64,000 nucleotides of DNA from Daucus carota subsp. sativus (lineage: Eukaryota > Streptophyta > Magnoliopsida > Apiales > Apiaceae), in the NCBI RefSeq assembly GCF_001625215.2, contig NC_030381.2:44824689-44888688 (forward strand). Direction: 5' to 3'. Below are positions 1-13,046 of the stretch, one piece after another. The notes beneath the pieces are model-generated. The model made no database searches, was not told the origin of the DNA, and worked only from the letters and a program-made list of their open reading frames with translations. The position numbers were made by a program, and so were the translations under genes. Within the stretch, counting starts at the first letter, position 1; the number at the start of each line of letters is the position of its first letter.

Positions 1-2376
1 CTAGGGAAATTGGAAGGAAATGCTTGAAGTACTTCATTCTCTAAAGCATCAAACGTGTTGACAATCATTGCAGAAGCTTTCAAGCAGCTTTGTACAGAAT
101 CTTTCATGAAATTGAATGAAACATCACTGGCATCCGTTTTTTGAATGAATGATGGTATATCCTTCAACCGGATGTTAGTCATGCCAGGTATCCAATCTAT
201 CTTAGTATCAAGAGTCCCATCAGTCAGAAAACTCTGGTCTGGGACAAAGAAGAGTATATAGCAAAGTTATAGGAAAGAGTATACACGTTCAATCCAGTAT
301 TGACTTGGTGCAAACTACAACAATCCACGCATATCAAAATTATTTATATGAAAATGTCAGAATAACCATGGAAAGTAGGTTAGCCATGTAACATGTAGTA
401 AATGGATTGCAAAACATTCTAGATTATACTTATAATTCACTAGCAAGTCAGTCAACTACAACAAAAGCAAAGTTAAACCAGCAACCAGCATATTACTCAC
501 CACTCACTAGATAGGGGTTAGCACGGTATCAGTATTTCAGGCTAGTATTTCATTATAATCATAAAAAACGTATTAAGGCAAACATGGCTTTGTATGTACA
601 TGATGAAGGTATTGGAGTCGGAGGGATTATAAACTGCTAATTCATATAAAGCCACCAAGAAGATAACAACTGCGATCATTCAATCTAATGGAATGAACTT
701 AACAAAAGAGAAACTATGAATATTTATCAAATAACACTACTAGACACCAGTTAAAAAGTCAATAAAATATAACAAGACAAATTGAAAAATACAAGCAGAA
801 TAGTATGAACTTCCAAATGGTTGCGTATCTTATTCAGAATAACTACTACAATATCATGTGATTTCCGATGTTAATTTTTTATGGAAAAGAACATATGCTG
901 CCTCTGCTGAAAAAGTTTCTCCGTACAAAAATTTTAGAAGGGTTTACAACCACATTAGAGCATCTCCCAGAGACTCTCTAAACAAGCTCTTAAATCAAAA
1001 TATAAGCAAAATCACAAAAAATGGAGCTCCAAGGTACTCCTAGTGATCTTAGAAGCCTCTTCTCTTTCCTCTATTTTAAAAGTTACTAGATGGCTCATAA
1101 TCTTTTTCTATTAATAAAGTATTCACTTGCACAAGTTCTAATTTGAATCTTTGTCATAAACTAGTTTGAATTATGAACAAGATATAAATTAATAGCAAAA
1201 TAAAGAGTATTGTTGGAGTTGACACTCTTAAAAGTGCACCAACTTGCTAGGAGTCACATTACTTATATTATATTTAGGAGCCAACTAAGAGACTCTTGGA
1301 GATGCTCTTAGGCATGCTCATCATTGATGAAAGTACATGTAATATGACATATCTCCCGAGGATGTTTGAACCAACACAATTAGCTGCAACCTGGTTCATA
1401 GACCAGTGACCACGGGAAGCAAGAAAGTATGCAACTTGATGAAAACAATAGGACCACGAATCATCTGTGTGCAGACACAAGACTAAATAATTATAAAGAA
1501 AAAGTATATAAAATATTTAGATGACTCTTGGTGCAGGATTGCTTGCTTATTCTCGAAGCCTTTGTCCAACATGACGCTTTGCCATTTTTTCCGCTCTCAA
1601 CAAAGAAAAAAAATAGATTCATTATTAGGCGTAAAACACTAATATACTCCCTCCCCTAGCATGTCTACATTTCCTTGAGCTTGATTAGTACAACCAAAAT
1701 CCAACCACGGCTTCCTCTCTAATGTCCATATATACAACAATTTACAATTTTCAATCATCTTCCTATTATCGTTTTTTCCCTAATTGGTATGAATTCTCTA
1801 ACTTCAAATAGACACAATTAGAAGTAAAATTCACGCGAAAAACATTAAAATTAAAGCCAGAAACATAAAATAAAATCTACCTTTAAACGGAAAAATGGCA
1901 CGCTTAACAAACTCCGGAAACTGTAAATACGCCATCAATCCACAAGCAGACGCCGTCCACAGCGAAACAACCGGAATCCCAAACTCCCTCCCCGCCTCCA
2001 CCGCGAAGCTCATACAAGCGTCCGCCACGATCCCAGTCACCGGCGGCACCTCAGGATCACTCTCCAGCTTATCCAGCACCTCCTTGAACGGCTCCAAACA
2101 AGTCTTGGGAATGGAGCCGAACAATCCGACGGGCGAGTGGGACTGATCGGGCTCGATGCGCGGCAGCCCGTCGGGGACGGTTAGGAAGTTGAAAGTGGCG
2201 GAGAGGTTGAGAAAGGCGTCGCCGAGGGCGAAGATGAGGCGGCGCTGGTTGTGTTCGGTGCTGATGAAGGTGACGTGGAAGGCGCGAGAGTGGAGGAGCT
2301 TGGCGAGCTGCATCATGGGGATGATGTGGCCTTGGGCGGGGAAGGGGACGCATACTATGTGGGGTTTGGACTCCAT
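1..2376 (-). CDS. UDP-glycosyltransferase, UGT85-like (5' part, runs off the left edge)
   Basis: Family 1 UGTs move glucose from UDP-glucose to small acceptors in the cytosol. Exon 1 is 2376..1881 (165 codons plus one base); exon 2 starts at 238 and runs past base 1, so the UDP-sugar-binding PSPG box is not in view. The 239-1880 intron has GT and AG ends and phase 1; splicing gives PFKDQSFLTDG, the usual UGT85 junction. The N-terminus HIVCVPFPAQGHIIPM carries the catalytic His (residue 17), and VADACMSF carries its Asp partner (about 119). Later landmarks are DWIPGM and IRLKDIPSF. UGT85 members glucosylate cyanohydrins, iridoids and terpenols; the acceptor here cannot be read. The start is the first Met, in the expected MESKPH context. 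The intron holds a MITE. Confidence 0.93.
958..1307. mobile_element. MITE family A (PIF/Harbinger-like) in the UGT intron
   Basis: Terminal inverted repeats begin GAGCATCTCCCAGAG on the left and end CTCTTGGAGATGCTC on the right, and a TTA target duplication flanks both sides (955-957 and 1308-1310). A 3-bp TWA target site with no coding capacity fits a Tourist/Harbinger-type MITE. A relative with the same termini is at 52302-52683. Confidence 0.85.
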
Positions 2377-3372
2377 TGCTGTTTGAGGTTTGGGATGTAA
2401 GAAAGGGTTAGTTTAAGAATGAGTGAGGATTATTATGTTGGTATGTTTGGTTGTTTAGAGAAATAAAAAGGATGGCAGGCTTGACTAAGAGAGCTCATTA
2501 TTAGTGGAACACCCACTTTGACTTGTCAAACCTATCGGCATATCATATGCATACTCTTCGTAACTCATTTGAGTTCAGTGTATCAATTGGTTCGGATTTA
2601 GTAAGATCCACCCATATATTATATTTTGATTTCGATTTGGATAAAAATGAACATTCAGATTCATTTTTATTTTTGAGTTTTTCCAAATTTCGGTTCGAGT
2701 TCGGGTTTAATTCATGTTATATAATAATAATTAACTAAAAATAAAACAAATTTATATTATTGTAATAATATCATAAGTAAACAAGATTAAAGAATATAAA
2801 AATAATAGTTAAACGCATCTTTACTGATGTTGATTACGATTATTGGTAAAATTGAACCTATAAGATATTATGTATAAAATTTGTTGAACATGTAACACAT
2901 TGTGTTTCGATGGTATTAGCTATGATATAAATATATATATATATATATTAGATTATTATAAATTAAATATATCATTTCAACGTGATAATAAATTATGTAT
3001 AATCTTGCTACAGATTTTTCACAATCTTGAGTTTCGACAAATATACTCATCCGTAGCACTTTGGCTATAAAGATAGATAATGGAGGAATATGGTTGAAAT
3101 GTGATATTTTCAAAAAATTGTCTATATTTTTTATTTTTTGGTATGCCAACTCAGTTTTTAATTAAGAATTTTTGATGATTGGAGTACGCAAATATACACG
3201 GTACAAATATATTATTAAACAGATAATATATTTTCATGTTAAAATATATATTTCGTAAAATAATACATAAAATGTATTTTTAAAATATATTGTAGTTACA
3301 CTTTATTATAATATTTACATTAAATATACATGAAAATTGCACGTAAGGTACACAATACGTTTCGAAATGAAT

Positions 3373-3567
3373 ATATATTTGAGATTAAAGCACACGAATT
3401 CCAAACAGATAGTATATGAATTTCATCTTAAATATTTGAAACACAAAATTACACGACACAACACGAAATAAAAATATATTTGAGATTGAAGCGCACGAGT
3501 TTCAAACCGATAATATATGAATTTCATCTTTAAATATTTGAAACACAAAATTACGCGACACAAAAAT
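3373..3567. repeat. Two-copy tandem duplication, period about 101 bp
   Basis: The segment starting atatatttgagatt at 3373 recurs at 3474. Both copies contain the tract tatgaatttcatct and the tract tttgaaacacaaaatta, with a handful of substitutions. Confidence 0.75.
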
Positions 3568-4260
3568 ACGCCAAATGATGAAATTGAGAGGTCTAATGCG
3601 GTAGGGAGCAGTTGGATTTCTGCACAGTACCTTCAATCCTTTTTTTAAGCACCCATCGGCCCACCAACATACAAGAACAATCGGTTTCAAAAGCAGAAGT
3701 TAGGTGATTCTGGCCCAAATGTTTCCTTCTCTTCAGATTTTACTTTTTAGTATCATGTATTTATTACTCATTAGTTGAGAAGCTGCACGGCGGCCTATAA
3801 AAATCATATTAATGATTCAATATTTATATTTGTAAAAATAAAAACAAACAGATAATGCATGAATAATTTTTTCCTATACAAAATGAATCATATGAAAATT
3901 AACAATAACAAACATGTCCGATGAACAAAACAAATATTATAAAAGAATAACCAACAAACATACATCACTAATAGTTAATTTATTGATATCATCCATCAAT
4001 ATCATGTCAAAACTATATTTTTTTCCCGTGTTTGGATATGTCGACTTCCACATAGCGGTCCATAACTACTTTTGCTTGCAACACCTTTTATTTCTTAATA
4101 CTGTATAAACAGCTTTCACTTATCGTTGCAGAAGAACGGCACCACCGAGTTAGAAATCGAGTAAGAGAACTATCACCAGAGAGAGGTAGGGTTGTGATAT
4201 TGAGGGAGAGGAGGTTGTGTTTAGATGATCCAAAACCCTACAATCGTATTTATAGGTGCA

Positions 4261-4470
4261 GAGAGATTTGTGTGCTACTCTTTCCCATAATCAAATAATC
4301 TGAAACAAAATCATAATAAAACTTTTGAAGCTATTTTATTCCATAAATAATCTGATACAAAATCAGAGAGACTTGTGTGATACTCTTTCCCATAATTAAA
4401 TAATCTGAAACAAAATCATATTAAAACTTTCAAGCTATTATATTCCATAAATAATCTGATAGAAAATCAT
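4261..4470. repeat. Two-copy tandem duplication, period 105 bp
   Basis: GAGAGATTTGTGTG at 4261 and GAGAGACTTGTGTG at 4366 start two copies that share actctttcccataat and ttccataaataatctgata. Non-coding. Confidence 0.8.
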
Positions 4471-6616
4471 ATTCTGAAACTTGCTTCTAATATACTCGAA
4501 ACTAAAAAAGGTAGTTCTAATTTTTGGTATTTTTCATCCAAAAATTTCAGAAAATTAGAAAAATAGAACGGAACGATGTGAGAGGCGCTACCTACACGCC
4601 CCTCGCTTCTCCTTTATATAAGTATATTGATGATTGCAATGTCTTTGTGAATGTTATGAGAAGTGTAAACTGAGTTACCGAGCGCCTGTTTTGGCTGCAC
4701 ACAAGTCGCAAGTCGGACTTCTTTTCATTAAGAAATCGGATTCTATATTTAATGACCTCAAAACATGCAGATATATTTTCAAATAAATCCAGGGAAAAAT
4801 AGGAACTAAAAACGTTTAATTATTTTATTATAATTTTTACTTTTTAGATCTTCTTTCCTTGTAATACTTATCTAAATTATCAAACGTCCTGATTAAAATT
4901 ATTTATAGTGATTATCTCAAAACTTAATAAAATTAGAGACCAAGATCGGGATTAATGGAAATGAAAATAGTTCGAGATCCTAAACACTACTCTTTCAGTT
5001 CGTTTCACAATACATGCATGTCTATCTTAAAGAAAGATTTTGTCCAAAATCAATTCTCTCTCACATATTTCTTATTTATATTTTCAAGATTAACTTTATT
5101 CCACATATTATGTTCAATTAATAATTTATATCAAAATTCATTTTTCTTAAATTATGTGATATTCTGAAACTGGACATGTAATTTAAAATGAAAGTGAAAA
5201 TTCTTGATGTTAGCAACAAGGTTTTCATAATTACCAATTAAATTGCTAAAGCAAAAGTAAGAAATAATGTCCATCTATACTGAGCACCATTTTGAGATAT
5301 CCTTAAATTAACTTGCTTTCAGTGTACTGTTCGATATCCTTAAACAGTGTACCCGGTTTTAATCACAGCATAAGCATCGGTACCTATTGAACACCATCCT
5401 TTCATCTCAGATATTGTCGCAACTTTTCGATGATGTTTACGTGTTTAGTATATAAACGAATAGTTGCACTTAGGCCTAATCTCATAAATATCTGCAGTAA
5501 CGTAGTCTAGTTTGCAAGCAAGAGGTTAAGCTATCGAGATAATTACTTGTTTATTTCACCGATTCTAGTTTCAAATATGATTACGAATATGTTTGGTTGA
5601 GTTTAATTTATAATTTGCGATTTAGCGTGACTCATGTGGATAAGATAAGATTTTTAATGTATATTTGGATAATTTCGATTTATTAATTATTTATAAGTTA
5701 TTAAAAATATAATACTAAAAATAAAAATAAATATATATAAGTAATTTATATCTTATGAGTCATTTTTATCAAAAAAAAAATTAATTCACCAAAAAAAGTA
5801 CATCAAACTAACTGGTCAGTTTCTACTTAATCGTATTTTAAACCAACTTCTAGTCGAAATGACTTAAAACATGAGCTTTAAGCCCAGCAAAGCTCTACAT
5901 ATTGAGCTGATTTTTTTTTCTTGGATTAGAAATATATTAAAATTATATCAGAAATTATATCAAATATAATAATGCCATTTTAATTATAATTCGATTAAAT
6001 GACATATAAAAATCACCATTTTGCTACTGAGCCTACGGCCTGTGTTTGGTTGCGATAATGTTCAAAGAATGACTGGTATTGAGTAAAGGGAATAGAAAAA
6101 GAGAGAAAAAGGGATGAAACAAAATATAAAAAATGAATGTAATAACCTTGATAAGAATAAAGCAGTGTATATAAGGAGCTAAATAGAAAAATCCAAACCA
6201 CCAGCTGAGCAATTTAAGCCATATATGCTTGTTGTACATTGTACTAGTGACTGCTGAGCAGCATGTTAAATTCTGTTCATCAACACTCTCAACTTCCCAA
6301 CTCTTTCTTATCACATACAAACACTACATGCATGTCATCTACTTCCCCCTGTACAAATTTCAATGTACCCCATGCACTGTTTATATAAATATAAATGCTA
6401 CTACACCACCACCACCATACACCTCAGTCCTTTAATATATGTATTGTCTATCTATTTTTATGTAACACTTCAATTCCTGGGACCCAACCATGCCCCACTT
6501 GATTTAACACTTTACATGTTTAGAAAATAAATACAAAGTGAATTTTACTCGGAGAGAGCCTGGTCTGGTTCGGCTCGTTTTAGTTTATATTTTTCGGTTT
6601 TCTGCTCAGTCCTAAA

Positions 6617-7093
6617 TTAGGGGTTGTACAAGTGGTTATTGCATCTACATTTCCAACTAAGGGGCTTGTAATTTGAGTAGTTATTACCAGGTGATGAAGG
6701 ATCAAAGCGAGTGGCGCGGAGAGGGCGCGGCGGTGCAGGCACTTGAACAGCCATGCAGGGATGGCACTGATTGCATTTGTTGTGACAGCTTGGAGGCGTT
6801 GAGCCGAGTCTGCTTTTCTCTGCGCTCACCAGGTTCTCCTGTAGTTGCACACAAACACATAGGCAACATCTTAGCAAAGTGAAACAAATAATTAATGAAG
6901 GCTATATATATCTAAATTCTAGTCGGGAAAAATTAAATGCGAGAGCAAGAAATTTAAAGCTGACCGGAGGAGAATCTGGGAACTGAATGGAAGAAGAAAG
7001 AGAGATGAAATTACAGAGGATAGAAGTAATAAATAGAAAAGCTAGAGGTTTTGTACTTGTGGTACTGATGGAGTGTTTGAATGAGGAGTGCAT
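6617..7093 (-). CDS. EPIDERMAL PATTERNING FACTOR-like secreted peptide
   Basis: EPF/EPFL peptides are secreted cysteine-knot ligands of ERECTA-family receptor kinases and TOO MANY MOUTHS; they steer stomatal spacing, leaf margin and inflorescence growth. Exon 1, 7093..6965 (43 codons), encodes a basic start and a hydrophobic signal peptide (PLAFLFITSILCNFISL). Intron 6839-6964 has GT and AG ends, phase 0. Exon 2, 6838..6617, encodes the mature domain: RLGSTPPSCHNKC, then NQCHPCMAVQVPAPP, a variable loop, and YSNYKPLSWKCRC ending in LYNP. Six cysteines are present, in the C-x3-C-x2-C-x2-C and C-x-C arrangement. Total 116 residues, normal for the family. The C-terminal NYKPxxWKC...YNP signature suggests the EPFL1/2/3 side of the family rather than the stomatal EPF1/EPF2; that placement is inferred. 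Confidence 0.9.
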
Positions 7094-7693
7094 AATGATG
7101 GAATTAATGAGGAAGGTGTTGAAGAGTAAAGAGAGAAGAGGGGGTGAGTTAGTAGTAAAGAGGGAGCCAGAAATGTGGGAAATAAAGACAAGTGAAATTG
7201 TATGTGTTTGTTAAATGCTGAGTAGTGTGCTCTTTTTCGCTACTTGTAGCTTGTTTGGTTGTATGTAAAGTGAGTACCGATGCTCGTTTCGTCTCTACCA
7301 TTGTAGATTTGTAGCGGTGTGGTGAATCCAAGGTTGAGGAGGAAATATATACAAGTGATTATGAAATATGGGTTAGTTAATTATGCACAATTGCGTATTT
7401 TGATGTGTTCGTTTATTGGGGATGCTATATTGTTGTTGCTGATGTCGGAAGAGACATTAGCTTAAATTTTTTAACTACACTTTCTTTTCAAAAATCGCGG
7501 ATGTTATATTGTTAGTGTTCATCTTGTGATTAACTAACTTAAAAAATTTTAACTACACATTCTTTTCACAGATGAATCTGTTAACTTTCAAGACTTTCAT
7601 TCGGTTTCTTTTCACTATTACCAACTCAACACGACATTAGACTATATAAATGGATATTTTTCTGAACGGTAAATCTATCACACACATATATAT

Positions 7694-8059
7694 ACAAATT
7701 AATGTGATTAACTAGAATGATGCGGATTTTGGGACTGAGGATGGACCCCGAGATATGGGCCTAGACGGGGGAGCTAAGTGGCGCTTAGTAGGCCAGTACG
7801 GAGCCTCATGAAATCATGATAGGGCCAAGTTTTGGCTCTTAATAGTGTCTGGAACCTGTTCAATGCCTGTGAGAAACCTTGACGAGACCCTAGTGGGCCC
7901 GGAATGGATTGAGTGGGGACGAGGGTGGTCCTTAGATAGGTGATGACATACAAGGGTGGGTGATGACATCCGTACAGGGTGGATGAGGTCATTTAGGTAT
8001 AATTTCTCTTGATTTATATTTTAGGTTTTATTTTATTGATTTGTATTTGAGCAATTGCC
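7694..8059 (-). mobile_element. GC-rich (TA)n-associated MITE, truncated copy
   Basis: Read on the minus strand it begins GGCAATTGCTCAAATACAAA, continues through TATACCTAAATGACCTCATCC and a GC-rich core, and ends at the AGTAGAATG tract. The same order is found on the plus strand at 24790-25213. About 45 bp of the second terminus are missing next to a TA run at 7686-7694. Confidence 0.75.
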
Positions 8060-8859
8060 TGTGTGTGTGGGGAGTTGTTAGTTGCCATGCCTTTGGATAT
8101 TAGAAAAATGGTTAGAGCTCCCGTGTTAAATCTTTTCCAACTTTCAAAGTGTTGTAATAAAAATAAAAATTTATAAAAGGTTCATAGCCATACAAATTTT
8201 TGTTATAAATATAATGACCATTATCGAATTTGTTATATTGATTTCAAATAAATAGAATTTGAATAGAAATTTAAGAAGTATTATTTTATATGACATCACA
8301 CATTAATGATATGACATTCACTCCTAATGACATCAATCATTTATAACTCATTCTCGATCATACTTAATCCATATCGGACAACTAAGTCTCATCATGACCC
8401 AAAATATGCCTCATATAAGTTCTAGACAAGTCAATTTCTCATTAATCCCCAGTTAGAAGCACACCTCTTATCATTAGATCATTTCTAGGCTCATTAGTCC
8501 CCAATTCTAGGACTCTACCCCTCATCTTTAGACCATATCTAGGCTCTCACCTAGGCCCATCTCAGGATTCATTTCCGACCTCCACATCTCTCCGTGTTAA
8601 ATTCTAGTTTCTATTGAGGTGAAATCCATTTTGTTTATACTTAATTTTTTTACATATCCTACGAATGTTGCTTTATTGAAATAAATATATTTTATATAAT
8701 TATTAATCATATATCTATTATATTTATATTTCCTTAATTATTTTGAGAATACTGCCAACTTGAACCACATGATTAATTCTTCTATTTTGTGCATCATCCT
8801 TTTTCATCCTAGCCCTTCATCAGTGTATGAACTCCAAATTTTAATTTTAGACTTGAAGG

Positions 8860-9400
8860 TTGACACATGTCCAATGCTATTTCTACATTGGACTTGTGTC
8901 AAATTATTCGTAGTCTTGATATTGTTAGTGTAATTTGTTTTCAAATCATTTCTAAAGACTCATTTCATATTTTCTTGTCGACTTCCATTTTATAATGTAA
9001 AATACTTGCTACAAACTATAGTTTGCGATGTTAAGAATACTTTTCGTAAACTTTACTTCATGATATGCCCAAAGACGACTTATCACTTTGATACCGGCTT
9101 TGCTGAGCTTCCTATAGATAAGTTCACAATAGAATAATTCATTAGTTTCATGCCATATTTGATTAAATTTATTTCAAATTTAAGACTTTATGGTAATTAT
9201 AGAATACTTGTCCACAACTCCATTTTGTGATGGGATTGTTGAGTTTGTGATAAGACAAATAAACTTGTATGTAATAAATTTTGTGACTTCTTGACATCTC
9301 ATTTAGAATATTTTTAACTATATATTATCTGTGTTCAAGTTTTAACATTTCAATCCCCGTTATTTTAAAATCATGGTTCCTATTTCCTAATGCCCAAGAT
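8860..9400 (-). pseudogene. Possible Ty1/copia integrase relic, heavily decayed
   Basis: On the minus strand a stretch reads SQNGVVDK, resembling the QQNGVVERK motif of copia integrase, preceded by a weak TDN-like motif. Frames are broken throughout and no LTRs are visible. This rests on one short motif. Confidence 0.25.
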
Positions 9401-10089
9401 CAACCTTCGAATTGCAATACGATATGAATTTCCCGTAAAACACATTTCGCTCGGATAAGTTTCATTATTTTGAATTTTTATTATAAATACTCAGAAGATA
9501 AAGAATACAGACATGACATCAAAGCTAGGAAAAAAAGAAGCAGCAGTTTCCGGTGATTTCAAGTTATCCGAGGACGTAATCAGTTTTCGTGTGAGTAGCG
9601 TGTACCCTGCACGATATCCTTTCCTTCAGTAAACCAAACACACTTTTCGATTCTTCCTTCTTAATACAACATGAACATACAACATATTACTACTATCGTG
9701 TGATGTACGCTCGTGTTATATATGAATATGAGGTTTCATGGAATATTGCGGGCATATTCTCGGGTCGGGGTTGAATTCGACTAACATTTTTGTTGATTAA
9801 ATCTTAGACTTTGAGTTCAAGATTTGACTTAGTATAATATTTATATATTATTTAAAAACTCAAATTATTTATGTAGATAATTAAAAATGCTCGATTATAT
9901 AGATTTAGTTTGAATTTACCCAATTGTATATGAAAAATATTATTGAATATTTATCTTATATAATTATATCTTTAATATGCATAAAAAATGATATACGGAT
10001 TCCTAAATCTCACGAATCTAATTATATTTGAAAATTCAAAGTTCTCCCAATCATTATCGTATCAAATTTGAGAAAATTACTGATCAAAT

Positions 10090-10904
10090 TAGTGGCGGAA
10101 CCAGAGAGGGCTAGGGGTGCTAGAGCCCCCTAACCTCGAAGAAACAGTGTATATTTTTTTTTTCCAACCCCCGCTGAATTATTTATGTCAATATAATTTA
10201 GGGTACTTAGAGCGAGTTCAAGAGATGCCTTATAACATGTTCTAAGTCATAATTTAGGATATTTGATGAAAAATGTTGATCCAACAATGTACTAGTGATG
10301 TCTTATATCATTAGGACAACCTTTTGAAACTTTATTTACCTTGCTCTATCCTATATATCATAATATATTTTTATAAATATTCTCTTTCTCTCTCTGCTTT
10401 GGACTTGCTCTTAGTCTAAAGAGAGTCTGATTAACAAATACATTCAGACAGATATACTCATAAGTCGTACGCACACACTTGACATTATCGTAACTCACCT
10501 TCTCATTGCGATAAATTCATTAAGCCGCGAATCCGTGACAACCTGCTCAGCTGCGTTCTCTCTCTCCGACTCTCACTGCCTTTAGTAGGCTTAATATTTC
10601 CGGCAATGGGCTTCTTGTGGGAAGAAGGACAAACACGCCCCTAGTGATCCTTATCGCATCACGCCACACATGGTCAACTTTTTTTTCGACGTCACTGCTT
10701 ACTGATGTATTTATGTTAATGCACTCTGAACAACGTTCTCTTTGAGACCTTTTAACCAATCAATACTTGCAACCTAGAGAGATGGCCGTCTCTCTTTGAT
10801 GAACGTGGTATCGAAGTTCGGTATTCAATTTCAATCAGTCATTTACAATGTCACTTGCTTTCAAATTTGAGCCCCCCAAAACCTCATTTCTGGTTCCGCA
10901 ATCG
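10090..10904. mobile_element. hAT-like non-autonomous element (815 bp) with 8-bp target duplication
   Basis: Termini are inverted: GTGGCGGAACCAGA on the left and TCTGGTTCCGCAAT on the right. GATCAAAT is found directly outside both ends (10082-10089 and 10905-10912). An 8-bp duplication is the mark of hAT transposases. No transposase frame is visible. A second MITE sits inside it. Confidence 0.82.
10210..10410. mobile_element. MITE family B (PIF/Harbinger-like), nested in the hAT-like element
   Basis: Inverted termini GAGCGAGTTCAAGAG and TTTGGACTTGCTC, flanked by TTA on both sides (10207-10209, 10411-10413). It belongs to the same family as the nested cluster at 42490-43628. Confidence 0.82.
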
Positions 10905-11979
10905 GATCAAATCCGAATAACTCATAATATATTTGATTTATTTACACACATATATCATAAGAAGTATAATGATAAAAAAATGTAACTGAATTAAGAACGA
11001 GCCTGCATAATATTTATCGGGTGATTAGGCTCGTGAATTCGGAAATCGAACTCTGACTTCATATTTATTAAAATTTTGTTTGAGAATATGTATTTTATTT
11101 TAAGTTTTAAGTTTTAAATGATATCATTTAAGATGTTATTTCAAATTCACAGTTTTATACTAGTATTTGAATGACATGAATTTCAAATAAAATTTTAAAT
11201 TCAATATTTTTTTAAAATCGAAATATGACATTTGACATAATACAGAATTTCAAATTAAATTCATGTTCTCAAACAAATCATAGTATTACATATCTTAAAT
11301 TTAATTAACAATAATAAATTATGCAAGATATACTAGTGATTAACAATTAAGTACATACTTCCTCCTCACCGTCCATTATTATACCTTTTTTATATTTTAA
11401 AACATCTATGAAATAGAATTCTATAATTATTTTTAACTTATTTTTTGTTTTTGAATAAAAATTATATATTAAAATTTTATTTCAAAAATAAATGTGGAAA
11501 ATTTCGTCACAAATTTATATAATTCAATGAAACGGATCCAAAAAATATTAGTTATAACTGTTTTTCAATTGTAACACTTTTAGCATCCCACCAAAATCAC
11601 TCAAATATGGTTATTCAACATAAACCTGTATCTCTAGACTCAAATATGGTTATTCAACATAAACCTGTATATCTAGATAATCTGTTGCTAAAACTGAAAA
11701 AGAAAATACTCACATGCTTGATGCTTGAAACAATAATACCATGTTCATCAAAAATAATTGTTTTCAAGAAAACGAGAAAAAATGTGAAGCTAGTACAAAA
11801 GGTGACATACAGATGAAGTATGTATTGAAGTAGATACAAAAATACAGAAGTCACACACGTCCTTCTTTAACACTAAATTTAGTACTACAAGTATCTTACC
11901 ACTTCACTTCTACTTTCAACTCATTCATCTCTCCCAACATGTCTTTCTCTTCTTCTTCAAACTTCTACTAGTATATACT

Positions 11980-13017
11980 TACATACATATATACATACAA
12001 ATATTATCTACTCTCTTTTCATCAAGAATCCTTGTAAGTATACTTATCTTTCTTGTAAGTATATGTGTTTGTTTTTTTTGTTATTGGCTTGAGGTGGTTA
12101 ATGGGCTGGCTTAAATTTATCTTTTTGACAAATTTTATGCAAGATGCATTCAATTACATTAATGGTCATCAATTTATTTGACTGCCATGCTTCAGATATT
12201 TCTCATCTCTCTACAAATCTCTTTACTGTGGAGCATTTAATTCACCCATCTTTCTTCATTTTCTCTATCTTGTTTCTTTTTCTTGGTTCTTGAAGTTGCA
12301 GTCTTTTTTACATTGATGGGACTGAAAATATTAAGGCTGTGCTGTACTTGTTATGTTTCTTGAAGCACTTCTCATCTGGGTATTTCTTGATTTAGTGTAA
12401 TTCATTTGATCTGTGTTGCAAGCTTTGATTTTGAGTGTTAAATGTGTGAATTTGTGGGTTGTTTGGGTGTTATTGTGATGTTTCTTGATGGGGATCCAGG
12501 TTTGTTTAATTGTGTGCACCAGTGTGAAAGGTTTAATCTTTTTATGATGCCTGCTTTATTTGGTAATTGTAATGTTTTAGTGTTGGTTCTCTGTTCATTT
12601 TTTTTGGTTTTTCTCTGTTTGGTTTGTGATTAGAGATTTGTTTATGTTTAAAAGCATCAGAATTGAAATCACTGTCATTTTCATGGCATCACTAGTTGCA
12701 TTTTGTGGCTTTCTTTTACTGTATGAATGTAATGACACCACCTACCATCCCCACCCCCCAACACACACTCACACACACAAACACTCTTTCTACCTGCTCT
12801 TAGATAAATAATTATAAAAGTTGATTCCTTTCTATGGTATGCAAGACTTTCTGAAAAGGTCTTTTGGTTAATATTTCAATTTCTTAGGTCCTGGTATCAG
12901 AATATTGTAAGATTGATGTGTCTTTTTAAGATGTGATTCCATTAAGCTTCTTGATCTTTAATTGGCTGATTTATTCTATTTCTAAATGCAATTTCTCAGA
13001 TTTCTATGTTTGGCAGA
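11980..13017 (+). other. Probable 5' UTR and 5' UTR intron of the FBW2-type gene
   Basis: A TATA-like run (11970-11996) precedes a short stretch ending in a possible donor CTTGTAAGTA near 12030. A T-rich tract with TTTGGCAG near 13010-13017 could be the acceptor just before the coding exon at 13047. No transcript evidence is available. Confidence 0.4.
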
Positions 13018-13046
13018 AAAAAAGAATCAAGAAAGAAGAGGACTAA

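Larger units (their letters stand above)
2377..6616. other. Intergenic, AT-rich, no gene recognised
   Basis: Between the divergent-side flank of the UGT gene and the 3' end of the EPF-like gene. I see no open frame with recognisable protein. The stretch contains two local tandem duplications (listed separately) and a TA run near 2930-2950. The 4110-4260 part reads like untranslated or LTR-type sequence but I cannot assign it. Confidence 0.5.
7094..11900. other. Intergenic, repeat-rich, no gene recognised
   Basis: Upstream of the EPF-like gene and of the FBW2-type gene, so both promoters lie in its outer parts. It holds a (TA)n-type element (7694-8059), possible retroelement debris (8860-9400), and a nested hAT-like element (10090-10904). 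Around 8330-8600 there are degraded tracts resembling the GC-rich core of the 7694-8059 element. Confidence 0.5.

Noticed and set aside
2069-2353. Arginine/proline/histidine-rich minus-strand frame
   Set aside because: It is the shifted frame of UGT exon 1, whose GC-rich coding sequence keeps it open.
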